Of a DNA stretch of 64,000 bases, positions 16,453 through 25,803 are shown one piece after another. A program made the translations under genes and the position numbers. Origin of the DNA: Paenibacillus koleovorans NBRC 103111 (GTDB lineage: Bacteria; Bacillota; Bacilli; Paenibacillales; NBRC-103111); contig NZ_BIMA01000002.1 in the NCBI RefSeq assembly GCF_004000845.1, forward strand, positions 62,001 through 126,000. Reading direction: 5' to 3'. The notes beneath the pieces were generated by a model. The model did no database searches. It was not told the DNA's origin and saw only the letters and a list, made by a program, of their open reading frames with translations. Positions within the stretch are counted from its first letter, which is position 1, and each line of letters begins with the position of its first letter.

Positions 16453-17268
16453 CTACGATTTGTGAAATACCTGCTTGATGCTGAGCTCGTGCGCACCCTG
16501 ACGAACCGCTTGAACCGCTGTATCCCAGGCTCGTTCCTCCACACGGGACACCGGAATCGAGACGCTCATCGACGCCACGATCTGACCGGAAGCATCGGTA
16601 ATCGGCGCAGCGACACAGCGTATCCCTTGCACCGCTTCCCCGCTGCTGAACGACAGCCCTTCTCGGCGGATCAGAGCCAGCTGCTCGAGCAGCTCGTCCA
16701 AGCTCGACAGCGTCGAATCCGTCAGCTTGCCAAGCTCGCCATCCGGGTACAGGCATCGCACCTCGTCGTCGGACAACCCGCTAAGCAGCATTTTGCCCAT
16801 CGCCGTCGCATGCAGCGGCAGCATCATCCCCAGATGGGAGACGAAACGAACCGGATGCGTGCTCTGCTTCTCCGCGATGTAGAGCACTTTGTCTCCATTG
16901 CGAATGGAAAGAAATACCGATTCATTAATGTCATTAACTATCCGCTGAGCCACATGCTGGAACTCGGTTGCATAGTCCGTGTTGCGGGACACTTTGCTGC
17001 CGATCTCGAACAGCTTGAATCCAAGCCGGAACGACTTGCCGGATTTGTCGGTCTCGAGATAGCCCCTGTTCAGCAAGTTCTGCAGCAGCTTGTAGGCGCT
17101 CGAGGTCGGCATCCCCAGCTTGCGCGAGATGTCCGTCAAGCTGAGCGTGTCCTGCTCCTCGGCGAACAGCTCGAAAATGTCCAGCACCCGGTCGGCCGAC
17201 TTAACCGTGGAGGCCTGGCGTTCCGTAGCTTGCTCGTCGATCGTGTCGTTGTCGGGATCGTTCATCAT
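16453..17268 (-). CDS. IclR family transcriptional regulator
   Basis: A 271-residue regulator with a winged helix at about residues 24-85 (TVKSADRVLDIFELF, LSLTDISRKLGMPTSSAYKLLQ) and the IclR effector domain with its hallmark G(I)RCVAAPI...G. The helix-turn-helix and the effector domain are complete. It lies inside the operon between an SDR gene and the amidohydrolase, so it is probably auto-regulated. A palindrome in the operon promoter at 23809-23842 is the best candidate operator. The effector is presumably a pathway substrate. Confidence 0.92.
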   Translation of the reverse strand: MMNDPDNDTIDEQATERQASTVKSADRVLDIFELFAEEQDTLSLTDISRKLGMPTSSAYKLLQNLLNRGYLETDKSGKSFRLGFKLFEIGSKVSRNTDYATEFQHVAQRIVNDINESVFLSIRNGDKVLYIAEKQSTHPVRFVSHLGMMLPLHATAMGKMLLSGLSDDEVRCLYPDGELGKLTDSTLSSLDELLEQLALIRREGLSFSSGEAVQGIRCVAAPITDASGQIVASMSVSIPVSRVEERAWDTAVQAVRQGAHELSIKQVFHKS

Positions 17269-17307
17269 GTGTCGACCTGTTCCTTTCCTCGCCTCAATAA
17301 GAAGCAG

Positions 17308-18063
17308 CTAAGCCAGCTTGATCAATTGACCGCCGTCGATCACGAGCGTCTGGCCGGTCATATACCGAGATTCGTCGGACGCCAGGAAAACAGCGCCGGA
17401 GGCGATCTCATCCGGTTGGCCTACACGCGCCATCGGAATCGAGCTTAGAATCGAACCGATATGCGGTCCATCAATCGCCGGTTTCGTGAGGCGGGTCTCG
17501 ATAAAGCCCGGGCAAAGCGAATTGACGCGAATGCCGAGCGGCGCCAGTTCCAGAGCCATCGACATGCCCATATTTATCATAGCACTTTTTGTCGCATTAT
17601 AGTGAACTTGATCCGCTTCGGCGGCAAGCCCATTAACGCTGGACATATGAATAATGGACCCTCTAACCCCACGCTCAACCATAAAGCGGGCAACGCCCTG
17701 GCTGACCAGAAACGTGCCCTTCACGTTGATATCCATATGGCGGTCCCATTGCTCTTCCGTAATGGCAAGAAACGGTGCGGGATCGCAAATGCCGGCATTG
17801 TTGACGAGGATGTCGATCGTCCCCCATTGCTCCTGGACGCCTGCGATCATCCGATCCACTTGCGCCTTGTCGCTGACGTTCGCCTCGAACGCCGAGGCTG
17901 TGCCGCCTTCGGCTGCGATCTGGCGGACCGTCTCTTCGAGCGCTTGCCGGCCACGCCCGCAAATCGCCACCTTGGCGCCTTCACGGGCGTACAGCAGGGC
18001 GACCGCTTGGCCTATGCCAAGCGAGCCTCCCGTGACGAGCGCTACTTTACCGGCGAGTCTCAT
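17308..18063 (-). CDS. Short-chain dehydrogenase/reductase
   Basis: A 251-residue classical [11 protein letters not shown] is the cofactor motif, NNAG follows, the catalytic Ser is in HMSSVNG, and YNATK supplies Tyr and Lys. The C-terminal [11 protein letters not shown] is typical of FabG-like enzymes. Asp/Arg-type residues after the second strand (ICGRGRQ) suggest NADP preference, which is inferred. The ATG at 18063 overlaps the aminotransferase stop in ATGA. In this operon it probably oxidises or reduces a hydroxy/keto intermediate. Confidence 0.92.
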   Translation of the reverse strand: MRLAGKVALVTGGSLGIGQAVALLYAREGAKVAICGRGRQALEETVRQIAAEGGTASAFEANVSDKAQVDRMIAGVQEQWGTIDILVNNAGICDPAPFLAITEEQWDRHMDINVKGTFLVSQGVARFMVERGVRGSIIHMSSVNGLAAEADQVHYNATKSAMINMGMSMALELAPLGIRVNSLCPGFIETRLTKPAIDGPHIGSILSSIPMARVGQPDEIASGAVFLASDESRYMTGQTLVIDGGQLIKLA

Positions 18064-19382
18064 CGGACGGCCTCCTTCAAGCGTGAGAGCACGTTGTCGA
18101 TCGCCGCGAGCGTAGCGTCAATATGCGACTGTTCATGGACGGTGGACAAATACCATAGTCCATTCGGGCGAACGAGCACGCCTTCCTCCAGCATCTGCTC
18201 TGCGAACTTCGCGTACAGTCCGGCGTTGCGCTGCTGGAACTCATCGAAGTGGGTCACCTCGTCGCGATCGATGAACATCATATGGAACACAGGACCGATT
18301 TGGTTGACTACACCGCGGATGCCATGCTTCCGGAATGCGGCGCGGATGCCTTCGACCAGCGTAACCGCCAGCCCTTCCATTTGCCCGTACACTGCGCCGT
18401 TGTCTCGGCCCATAATATCGAGAATGGCCAATGCCGCCGCCGTCGAAACCGTATTGCCGTTCAATGTGCCGAGATGGCTCACTTGCTCGGAGTCGATCAG
18501 CGCCATCAGCTCCTTGCGGCCTGCTACTCCGCTAACCGCAATGCCGCCGCCGAGCGCCTTGCCTACTGTCACGAGGTCCGGCTTGATCCCGAATCGACCG
18601 TGAGCCCCGGACAAGCCCAGACGGAAGCCGGTAATGACTTCATCGAGAATGAGCACGACGTTGTGCTGCTCCGTCAGCTCCCGCATCCGCTCCAAGTAGC
18701 CGGCACGCGGCATAATACAGCCGGAGTTGCACATAACCGGCTCGGAGATGACCGCTGCGATTTCATGCCCGTGCTGCTCCAATGTCGCTTGCAGCACGTC
18801 GGAATCGTTCCAAGGCAACAGGATGATGTCGGAGAGGCTGCTCTCGCTTTGGCCGTTCGTGCCGGGAGGCACGGCGTTCGCGCCGCCTTCGGTCGCCTTC
18901 TGCATCATATCCGGGCTTGGGAACGAGGTGAAGATCGAGTCCGACCAGCCGTGGTAATGGCCGTGGAAGCGGATAACCTTGCGTTTACCGGTATAGGCGC
19001 GCGACAGCCTCAAAGCGAGCATGACCGCTTCGGTGCCGGAGCCGCTCAGCACGACCTTGTCCGCGCAAGGCAGGATCGAAACGAGCTTGCTTGCCAGCTC
19101 GATCTCGCCGTCATGCTGCAAGCCGTACGTGTAGCCGCGCGTCAAAGCGCCGTGAATTCGCTCCGTCAGCTCCGGATTCGCATGGCCCAAGATCGACGGA
19201 CCGTAAGCGAGCAAATAGTCGATATATTCATTGCCGTCCACGTCGCGTACGATTACGCCGGACGCCGACTCGGCATATAGCGGGGTAGGCTTCATTGACC
19301 CGCGCAGCGTGCTCGCGACGCCGCCCGCCAATACTTGCTTCGCTTGCTGGAGACGTTCTTTGGATTTCGAATAAGTTCTCAT
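18060..19382 (-). CDS. Class III aminotransferase, glutamate-1-semialdehyde aminomutase-like
   Basis: A 440-residue PLP enzyme related to HemL. The N-terminal part ([12 protein letters not shown]) and [15 protein letters not shown] match the GSAM family; the PLP Asp is in [12 protein letters not shown] and the Schiff-base Lys in [11 protein letters not shown]. Start ATG 19382 overlaps the stop of the M81 gene in ATGA. Its place in a catabolic operon beside peptidases, RidA and an SDR, away from haem genes, argues against tetrapyrrole synthesis and for transamination or isomerisation of an unusual amino acid. The substrate is unknown. Confidence 0.88.
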   Translation of the reverse strand: MRTYSKSKERLQQAKQVLAGGVASTLRGSMKPTPLYAESASGVIVRDVDGNEYIDYLLAYGPSILGHANPELTERIHGALTRGYTYGLQHDGEIELASKLVSILPCADKVVLSGSGTEAVMLALRLSRAYTGKRKVIRFHGHYHGWSDSIFTSFPSPDMMQKATEGGANAVPPGTNGQSESSLSDIILLPWNDSDVLQATLEQHGHEIAAVISEPVMCNSGCIMPRAGYLERMRELTEQHNVVLILDEVITGFRLGLSGAHGRFGIKPDLVTVGKALGGGIAVSGVAGRKELMALIDSEQVSHLGTLNGNTVSTAAALAILDIMGRDNGAVYGQMEGLAVTLVEGIRAAFRKHGIRGVVNQIGPVFHMMFIDRDEVTHFDEFQQRNAGLYAKFAEQMLEEGVLVRPNGLWYLSTVHEQSHIDATLAAIDNVLSRLKEAVR

Positions 19383-20857
19383 CGCATGCTTCCTCCTGGA
19401 TCGAGCGGATAAATAGGACGTTTCAACTGTCGGTAGGGGAACAGATGCAGGTTCGCGCCGCAACACCCCGGCGTATCAACGTCGATGGCGAGCTTCGCCA
19501 CGTCGCCGAAGGCCGTTTTCCAAGCGAGCGCGGACTTGACCACGATCATGTGGAAGTCGGTCGGCTGCAAGCCGACGGACAGCACATGCCCCGGGTCCCA
19601 AGGGGCGACGCGTCCCGAGGTCAGCACGATCGTGACCGGGCCGGCCTGCACGACGGCCGTCAGCCCCATCCTGGCGCGCGCCCCCGTCATGTAGCGCCCG
19701 ATATGGGTGTAGTCGCCGTCGAACAGCAGGCGAACACGCCCTTCGATCGGCACGGGTTCGCCGTGCCAGCCGTCGGACTTGCCGCCGACCGAGGCGCGCA
19801 GCACGCCGCCGATGCCGGCTTCCGCTGCGAGTCGAGCCGCCTCGGCGTCGCGCAGCACGAGCAAGCTCGGCTTGCTCGCGCGCAGCAGGTGCGGCAGCAT
19901 GTGGGTGCCGTCCGCCGGGGAGCCGCCTCCGACGTTGTCGGAGCCCTCCACGAGGACGACCGGCCCCGCCGGCTGCCGCTCCGCGAGCGCGACGGCATCC
20001 GCCGGCGTCACGAGGCGCACGGCGAATTCATCGCGGATCGACCATGCGAACGAGGTCAGCTCATGCGCGCACCGCTCGGCCAGCGCAGCGTCGCCGTCCG
20101 CGGTCACGATGAAGCACATGCCGGCGTCCGGCACATCGCTGTACGGGAAACCGCCGATGACTGTGACGTTCAAGATTCCGGGCTGCCTCTCCCAGTCGAA
20201 CGCCAAGTCCATAACGCGCTTGAACGGACCTGCATCGGTCAGCATGCCTTGCGGCGCCACGAGCAATCCGGTATGGCGCAGCACGCGCACCGGCTTCACT
20301 TCGCCGGCTGCCAAACGATGCAGCAGCCCTACCGCCTCAACCGCACGCTCGTACACATCGACGTGCGGGTACGTGTCATAGCCGACGATCAGGTCCGCAT
20401 CGTCCACCATCGCCTGCGTCGGATTCGCATGCAGGTCGAGCGTCACGGCGATCGGCAGCTCGCGCCCGACCCTCTCGCGCACCCTGCGCACGATGGCGCC
20501 TTCCGCATCGGGCTCGGACACGCTCACCATCGCGCCGTGCAGAATAATGACAGCCCCGTCCGCCGACGGGTCGATCGAACCCGCGATGGCGTTCGCGATC
20601 GTCTCGAACGCCTCATCGGTCACCATGCCGCTCGGCACGGCTTGGGTGTAGAACCCCGGCGAGAGCGACAAGCCTCGCTCGCGGCATGCATCGATCACCC
20701 CGCCCATCGACGTGCGGGTGCCGGTATAGCGGGCGAGAAACGCCTCCTCGCCCTCAAACCAGTCATTCGCGAAGTGGGTCAAATCGGTCAATCCCGGCGC
20801 GAACGTATTCGTTTCGTGGACGCAGCCGGCGACCGCGATCCTGTAAGTCAGGCTCAT
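19379..20857 (-). CDS. M81 family metallopeptidase, MlrC-like
   Basis: A 492-residue protein with the MlrC pattern: HETNTFAPG near the N-terminus, ILHGAMVS, TLDLHANPT and GYDTYPHVD for the zinc site, and a C-terminal half with SVGGKSD. The type member hydrolyses linearised microcystin, a peptide with D- and beta-amino acids. Start ATG 20857 overlaps the M20 gene in ATGA, and the frame open to 20893 lies within that gene. The base composition is distinctly GC-rich here. It likely cleaves an amide bond in the pathway substrate. Confidence 0.88.
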   Translation of the reverse strand: MSLTYRIAVAGCVHETNTFAPGLTDLTHFANDWFEGEEAFLARYTGTRTSMGGVIDACRERGLSLSPGFYTQAVPSGMVTDEAFETIANAIAGSIDPSADGAVIILHGAMVSVSEPDAEGAIVRRVRERVGRELPIAVTLDLHANPTQAMVDDADLIVGYDTYPHVDVYERAVEAVGLLHRLAAGEVKPVRVLRHTGLLVAPQGMLTDAGPFKRVMDLAFDWERQPGILNVTVIGGFPYSDVPDAGMCFIVTADGDAALAERCAHELTSFAWSIRDEFAVRLVTPADAVALAERQPAGPVVLVEGSDNVGGGSPADGTHMLPHLLRASKPSLLVLRDAEAARLAAEAGIGGVLRASVGGKSDGWHGEPVPIEGRVRLLFDGDYTHIGRYMTGARARMGLTAVVQAGPVTIVLTSGRVAPWDPGHVLSVGLQPTDFHMIVVKSALAWKTAFGDVAKLAIDVDTPGCCGANLHLFPYRQLKRPIYPLDPGGSMR

Positions 20858-22176
20858 TGCGCTTCGCCTCCCGCATCCTCCGCCATGCCGCACCAGTCCG
20901 CGATAATATGCGCATACCAGCGGATCAACTCGGAGTAGCTGGCCAAGTTCATGTATTCGTCAGGGGCATGCGCATTTTCCCCGGCCGGACCGAGCACAAG
21001 CGCAGGCGTAGAGCTATATACGTTGAACATAAAGCCGTCGCAGGCGAACGGAGTGCCAACCGCCGGACCTGGATCCCGCCCCAGTGCCGCATGACCGGTA
21101 CGTCCGACGATATCGAGGAACTGCTTGACCGATTCGCTGTCGCCCATCTCGCTGGCCAACAAGTAGCGGATTTTTGGCGTGATGATCGGCCTGCACACTT
21201 TAAGCTCGGGGATAGCGTCCAACTGCTCTTCGTAAAACTTCCACAGCTCTTCGATGATCTGCTTGCCCGTCATGCCCGGATACCCTTCGATCCAGAAGTT
21301 CATCTCCGCCGTGGCCGGCACCTTCTCTTGGAACTCGCGCGTCGTATCGCCGGAGAGCATTGTCAGCGCAACCACCGTCAGACGGCGATCGGCGCTCCAC
21401 CATATCGGCGGCGTATACAGCTCGTTCAACCGAACTTCGAATCGGCGCAACAGACCCGCGAATTGCACCATCGCCTCCAGTGCGCTCACCAGCACCTCGC
21501 CATTGAACGAAATGCCGCTCTTGCCGGCGAATTCCGCCTTCCAGATCCCCCCGCCGAGATGCGCCGGATTGATGCGCAAATTCGTCGGCTCCGGGATGAT
21601 CGCCATATCGGCGTGCGGACCATACAACCGGCCGGCGAGCGTCCCGTTGGCGCCGCCATGCTCTTCGTCGATCACGCTTTCGACGAACACATCGCCCTTC
21701 AGCTTCACGCCAAGCTCCTGCAAACATTGCACGGCGCAAATCGCCGCCGCCATACCGCCCTTCATGTCATACGAGCCGCGGCCATACAGCTTGCCGTCTA
21801 CAATCTCGCCGGAAAATGGACCATAAGTCCACTGCTCCGTCCCACGGTATACCGTATCGGCATGGCCGGAAAACACGAGCGAACGCCCGCCGCCCTTGCC
21901 GGCGAAACGGCCGTACACGTTGGGGCGCCCCTCATAATTCCGGCCGGCCATATACGAGACATGCGAGGTCAGCCCTTCCACTTCGCTCAGCTCATAGACA
22001 TGCACCTCTGCCCCGATGCCTGCCATGTATTCGGCATAGTACGCCTGTACGGCCGCCTCATCGCCTGACGGCGGATGATTTTCGCTCGGAATGCGCACCA
22101 GCTGCTGAGCCAATCCCACAGCGGCAGCCTCGCGCCGAACCGTCCAGTCCTGTATGCGCTGCGTTAACGAACTCAT
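20854..22176 (-). CDS. M20 family metallo-deacylase (ArgE/DapE-like)
   Basis: A 440-residue M20 peptidase-family protein. FSGHADTV and GRGSYDMKGG contain the first metal His and bridging Asp, DEEHGG the catalytic and metal Glu, EPT a further ligand, and a His lies near the C-terminus (NAHAPDEY). The family removes N-acyl groups from amino acids or cleaves dipeptides with two zinc ions. It lies 25 bases behind ridA and is coupled to the M81 gene by a 4-base overlap, so the two amidases are probably made together and act in sequence. Confidence 0.9.
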   Translation of the reverse strand: MSSLTQRIQDWTVRREAAAVGLAQQLVRIPSENHPPSGDEAAVQAYYAEYMAGIGAEVHVYELSEVEGLTSHVSYMAGRNYEGRPNVYGRFAGKGGGRSLVFSGHADTVYRGTEQWTYGPFSGEIVDGKLYGRGSYDMKGGMAAAICAVQCLQELGVKLKGDVFVESVIDEEHGGANGTLAGRLYGPHADMAIIPEPTNLRINPAHLGGGIWKAEFAGKSGISFNGEVLVSALEAMVQFAGLLRRFEVRLNELYTPPIWWSADRRLTVVALTMLSGDTTREFQEKVPATAEMNFWIEGYPGMTGKQIIEELWKFYEEQLDAIPELKVCRPIITPKIRYLLASEMGDSESVKQFLDIVGRTGHAALGRDPGPAVGTPFACDGFMFNVYSSTPALVLGPAGENAHAPDEYMNLASYSELIRWYAHIIADWCGMAEDAGGEAQ

Positions 22177-22201
22177 TGTCGGTTGCGCCTCCGTCCGTCT
22201 A

Positions 22202-22594
22202 TTACGCTTCGCCGCGTTTGCTCTTCACGTAAGCAATCGCTTCGATCTCGATCAAATAGCTGCCGATGCCGACTTGTACGCTCGAGCGTGTCGGGTATGG
22301 CGCAGAAAACACTTGCTCGTAAGCTTTGTTGTAGGCCGGGAAATCGCTCAAATTCGTTACAAAAGACGTTACCTTAATAACATGCTCCAGCGTCAGTCCG
22401 TCCGCCGCCAAAATCGTCTCGATGTTGCGCAAGCATTGGATCGTTTGCTCTTCAACCGTGTCGCCTACTACTTCGCGGGTAACCGGATCGACGCCGACTT
22501 GACCGGACACGTAGACGAAATCGCCGGCACGAATGCCGTGGGAGAATGGAAGCGGAAACTGTGGAGCTTTAGGCGCATGGATTGGAGTAGACAT
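22202..22594 (-). CDS. RidA family protein (reactive imine/enamine deaminase)
   Basis: A 130-residue YjgF/UK114-type protein: AGDFVYVSGQVGVDP, EEQTIQCLRNIETIL, and the C-terminal PYPTRSSVQVG with the conserved Arg that binds the carboxylate of imino acids. RidA enzymes hydrolyse 2-aminoacrylate and similar imines made by PLP dehydratases. Its position directly after a D-serine-dehydratase-like gene fits that role exactly. It starts 45 bases after the aldolase/dehydratase gene ends. Confidence 0.9.
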   Translation of the reverse strand: MSTPIHAPKAPQFPLPFSHGIRAGDFVYVSGQVGVDPVTREVVGDTVEEQTIQCLRNIETILAADGLTLEHVIKVTSFVTNLSDFPAYNKAYEQVFSAPYPTRSSVQVGIGSYLIEIEAIAYVKSKRGEA

Positions 22595-22639
22595 AGTTGG
22601 TCAACAACCTTTCTCATAATGGATTTTAGAAAATCGTCT

Positions 22640-23740
22640 TTATTGCACTTTCCCGCGGCCATCGACTTGGATCCACTTTTCCACCATACCGTCTCGCACA
22701 CCGACCAGCCGATCATGCAAATTCGTAACGGTACAGCAATGGTTAGGCACGATGTAAACCGCGTCGCCGATCCGGAACTCGGCATTGTCCGGCACCAGAA
22801 TGTTGCCGTGCTCTTCGCTCAATCGCTCGACGATAGCCGACTCGTGCCCGACCACCATACCGTAGCCTTTGCGATGCGCATTGACATCCGTTGTAATCGT
22901 CTTCGACCCTGCATCCACGATAATCGTGCCCGCCCGCGGCATGCTCACGACCGTCGCTTTCACCTTCATAGCGAAGTCCGACGCCTCGATCAAGCCGATC
23001 GCATATTGGCTAATATCGCCGAAAACATAAGCGCCAGGCCGCATCTCGGTAACGCCTGCTACGCCAAGCTCCCCGATAAACTTCGAGGTTGGGGTCGAGC
23101 CGACGCTCACTTCCTCGATCGGAATACCGGCATCGCCCAGCATTGCAGAGGTAAGGACCAGACTTTCCGCCTCATTCCGCGCTACCGCCAAAATATCATC
23201 ACGCCCGGTTTTGCCATAGGCGTGGCCGGCATGCGTCATAATGCCTCGGATGTGAACCCCTGGCAGGTCCGCCATCCGCTTGACCAGCTCCACCGTCTCA
23301 GCCCCAGGCTCACCCCCGCAGCGACCTAAGCCCGTATTAATGTCCACGTATAACGGCACGCGAAAACCGGCACGCACGCCCATATCCGACAACCCTTTCG
23401 CCACTTCCACATTGTCGGTGCTGACCGTAATGCGGGCCAGGCTCATCAGCCGCTCCAACCGGTCGAGCTTGCTTGCGCCTACAATCGGAAAAGCGATCAG
23501 AATATCCTCGATGCCGCCCTCAGCCATCACTTCCGCTTCGCCCAGCTTCGCGACAGTAATGCCGCAAGCGCCGTAGCGAATTTGCTCCTTGGCGATCCAG
23601 ACGCTCTTATGCGTCTTCGTATGCGGACGAAGCTTCACACCCGCCTTGGAAGCGAGCTCCGCCGTCTTGCGCAAGTTCCGATCCAGCACATCCAGATCGA
23701 TCATTACCGATGGGGTGTCCAGCTGCTCAATCGTCGTCAT
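22640..23740 (-). CDS. D-threonine aldolase / D-serine dehydratase-like PLP enzyme
   Basis: A 366-residue fold-type III PLP protein with an alanine-racemase-type N-terminal barrel. The PLP Lys is in RPHTKTHKS, and the C-terminal domain has the metal-binding PNHCCTVTNLHD (His and Cys) of the DTA/DSD1 family. Known members cleave D-threonine or 3-hydroxy-D-aspartate, or dehydrate D-serine, with a divalent metal. This is the first gene of the operon, starting at ATG 23740 behind GGAGAG. It points to a substrate containing a beta-hydroxy D-amino acid, which is inference. Confidence 0.88.
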   Translation of the reverse strand: MTTIEQLDTPSVMIDLDVLDRNLRKTAELASKAGVKLRPHTKTHKSVWIAKEQIRYGACGITVAKLGEAEVMAEGGIEDILIAFPIVGASKLDRLERLMSLARITVSTDNVEVAKGLSDMGVRAGFRVPLYVDINTGLGRCGGEPGAETVELVKRMADLPGVHIRGIMTHAGHAYGKTGRDDILAVARNEAESLVLTSAMLGDAGIPIEEVSVGSTPTSKFIGELGVAGVTEMRPGAYVFGDISQYAIGLIEASDFAMKVKATVVSMPRAGTIIVDAGSKTITTDVNAHRKGYGMVVGHESAIVERLSEEHGNILVPDNAEFRIGDAVYIVPNHCCTVTNLHDRLVGVRDGMVEKWIQVDGRGKVQ

Positions 23741-23808
23741 GCTCTCTCCACATCCTCCTTGGCCTGTAAGAATGAAAGCGCTAGAGCTTCATTCCTCGTT
23801 CGATTCCC

Positions 23809-23842
23809 CTTGATGGTAACATCGAAACGATTTTCCATCAAG
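23809..23842 (-). promoter_or_regulatory. Operon promoter with embedded palindrome, candidate IclR operator
   Basis: On the minus strand TTGATG (23841-23836) and TACCAT (23818-23813) are 17 bases apart and could be a sigma-A promoter. The same stretch holds an 8-bp inverted repeat, CTTGATGG and CCATCAAG, whose arms cover both boxes, and an inner GAAA-N4-TTTC dyad in TGGAAAATCGTTTCGA, similar to the classical IclR box TGGAAAT-N-ATTTCCA. A regulator bound here would block polymerase. The link to the IclR gene in this operon is inferred. Confidence 0.5.
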
Positions 23843-23861
23843 AAAAACATTTCACAAACAG

Positions 23862-23883
23862 AAAAAACACCCCGAAGGATGCT
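23862..23883 (-). terminator. Terminator of the lplBC-type permease operon
   Basis: On the minus strand AGCATCC and GGGTGTT pair (with G-U pairs) around a stable TTCG tetraloop, and the stem runs into five or six Ts. It lies 52 bases past the second permease. Confidence 0.7.
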
Positions 23884-23934
23884 TTTCCGTTGTTTTTAAA
23901 CGAAAGGAGGAGCCTGCGCCCCTCCCCGTTCCTG

Positions 23935-24822
23935 TTACCCTTTGATCGAACCGATCAGCATCCCTTTTACAAAGTACTTCTGCAAAAACGGATAGATGAT
24001 CAGAATCGGTATGATCGCTACAACGACCGTCGCCATCTTGACTGTCTCAGGCGGCAGCTGCTGCATATCCTGGCTCGTGACGTTCAGCTCCTGGCTGACG
24101 CTCGGCGAGATGATCATATTCCGCAAGACGACCTGAATCGGCATCATATCCTTGTCCGTCAAGTACATAACCCCTGCGAAGTATGCGTTCCAGTGACCCA
24201 CACCGTAGAATAGACCGAGCGTTGCGATAATCGGCATCGAGAGCGGCAATACGATCCGCAACAGCGTCTGCATGTCGCTGCAGCCGTCCACCTTCGCCGC
24301 TTCCTCAATCTCAGCCGGCAAATTCTCGAAGTACGTTTTCATAATCAGCATGTTAAACGAAGATACCAGGCCCGGAATAATGAGCGCCCAGATCGTATTC
24401 AGCATGTGAGTGGCGCGAACGACCAAGTACAGCGGGATCAGACCGCCGGAGAACAGCATCGTGAATACGATCCCCATCAGCACATAGTTGCGGCCCGGCA
24501 AAAACTTCTTGGACAGCGGATACGCCAGCAGCATCGTCACCATGATGTTCAGGAACGTACCGACCGATGTTACGATAATCGTAATCTTCAAAGCGTTCGG
24601 AACGCGATTGCTTGAGAAGATGAATTTATAAGCTTCCAGCGTGGTTTTCTCAGGAATTACCACGAATCCGCCGTTACGCAGCACCTCGGTAATCGGTGTA
24701 ATCGACATGACTACAACGTAATAGAGAGGAAACAACGTAGCCAGTCCAAACAGAACCATTGATGTGTACAGAATAACGTCGACGAAGCGATCCGATTTCG
24801 TTTTTTGCAATAAGAATGACAT
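23935..24822 (-). CDS. lplC: Carbohydrate ABC transporter permease, LplC/YtcP type
   Basis: A 295-residue CUT1-family permease with six membrane helices and the EAA loop EEAAKVDGCSDMQTLLRIVLPL, which contacts the ATPase. It ends in the conserved FVKGMLIGSIKG. It follows the partner permease by 15 bases with a GGGGAGG site. Such transporters in Paenibacillus import oligosaccharides or degradation products of glycans, using a shared MsmX-type ATPase. No binding protein gene adjoins it in this window, so the substrate is open. Confidence 0.9.
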   Translation of the reverse strand: MSFLLQKTKSDRFVDVILYTSMVLFGLATLFPLYYVVVMSITPITEVLRNGGFVVIPEKTTLEAYKFIFSSNRVPNALKITIIVTSVGTFLNIMVTMLLAYPLSKKFLPGRNYVLMGIVFTMLFSGGLIPLYLVVRATHMLNTIWALIIPGLVSSFNMLIMKTYFENLPAEIEEAAKVDGCSDMQTLLRIVLPLSMPIIATLGLFYGVGHWNAYFAGVMYLTDKDMMPIQVVLRNMIISPSVSQELNVTSQDMQQLPPETVKMATVVVAIIPILIIYPFLQKYFVKGMLIGSIKG

Positions 24823-24837
24823 AGTTTCTCTCCTCCC

Positions 24838-25803
24838 CTACCAGATTCCCGAGCCGCCGAGTTTTTTGGCTATCTTGTTTGCCGAGATGACCAGAACGAA
24901 GCCAATGACCGACTTGAAAAATCCGACAGCCGCAGCGACGCTGAAATCCAGCTGCTCGATACCTCGTCGGAAGACCCATGTGTCGATGATATCCCCGACA
25001 TCGTACACCCGCGCATTGAGGAAGATATAAATCTGCTCGAACCCGGCGTCCAGAATGTGGCCGATTCGGAGAATGAGAAGCAGGACGAATACTTCGCGGA
25101 TGCCCGGCAGCGTAATGTGCCAGATCTGCCTCCAACGTCCCGCGCCATCCACGACCGCCGCCTCGTACAATTCCGTGTTGATCGTAGCGAGAGCAGCCAA
25201 GTAGATGATGGCACCGAAGCCCGTATTTTTCCAAATATCCGTCAAAATGATAAGTGGTCGGAACCAATCCTTGTCGGTCAATAGATTGAGCGTCTCTCCC
25301 GTATGGTCTCTCCACCAAGTGGAGATCAGACCGGCATCCGGAGCAAGGAACGAGAACGTCAAGCCGTAAACGATGATCCAGGAAAGGAAATACGGACCGT
25401 AAGTGACTGTTTGTACAGCTTGTTTAAACCATTTGACGCGAATTTCGTTCAGGATCAAGGCAAGCAACACGTCTGGAAGCATATTGAACAAAATCCGGTA
25501 AACACTAATAACGAGCGTATTGCGAATCAATTTCAGAAAATCGGGCGAGTCGAACATGACCTTGAAGTTGTCGAACCCGACCCATTCGCTTCCCCAGATT
25601 CCTTTAACCAGGTTGTACTTCTTGAAAGCGATCATGAGACCGCCCATCGGGACATAATGGAAAATAATGTAATATAAAACTCCAGGCACCATCATCAAAT
25701 AAAGCCAGCGATAACGGATGAATTGTTTCCAAAGCGAAACTCCTTCTTTTTGGGGAGTCTTTGGGGGTGTCATCGTATCTGCCGCAGTATGTTGCATGCT
25801 CAC
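24838..25803 (-). CDS. lplB: Carbohydrate ABC transporter permease, LplB type
   Basis: A 321-residue CUT1-family permease: SLWKQFIRYRWLYLMMVPG at the start, HYVPMGGLMIAFKKYN, and the EAA loop YEAAVVDGAGRWRQIWHITLPG. The likely start is GTG 25803, with GGAGGAGT 7 bases upstream; ATG 25797 two codons later is the alternative, and the open frame to 25902 is too long for the family. It is the first gene of a two-permease operon that lacks both binding protein and ATPase, as is common when the ATPase is encoded elsewhere. Confidence 0.9.
   Translation of the reverse strand: MSMQHTAADTMTPPKTPQKEGVSLWKQFIRYRWLYLMMVPGVLYYIIFHYVPMGGLMIAFKKYNLVKGIWGSEWVGFDNFKVMFDSPDFLKLIRNTLVISVYRILFNMLPDVLLALILNEIRVKWFKQAVQTVTYGPYFLSWIIVYGLTFSFLAPDAGLISTWWRDHTGETLNLLTDKDWFRPLIILTDIWKNTGFGAIIYLAALATINTELYEAAVVDGAGRWRQIWHITLPGIREVFVLLLILRIGHILDAGFEQIYIFLNARVYDVGDIIDTWVFRRGIEQLDFSVAAAVGFFKSVIGFVLVISANKIAKKLGGSGIW

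Noticed and set aside
18060-19382. Assignment of the class III aminotransferase as hemL
   Set aside because: Motifs fit the GSAM family, but it lies in a catabolic operon with no haem genes, so a haem biosynthetic role was not assumed.
19295-20938. 547-codon plus-strand frame opposite the M81 gene
   Set aside because: It is a shadow of a GC-rich gene with clear M81 motifs; the translation is rich in Arg and His and resembles no protein.
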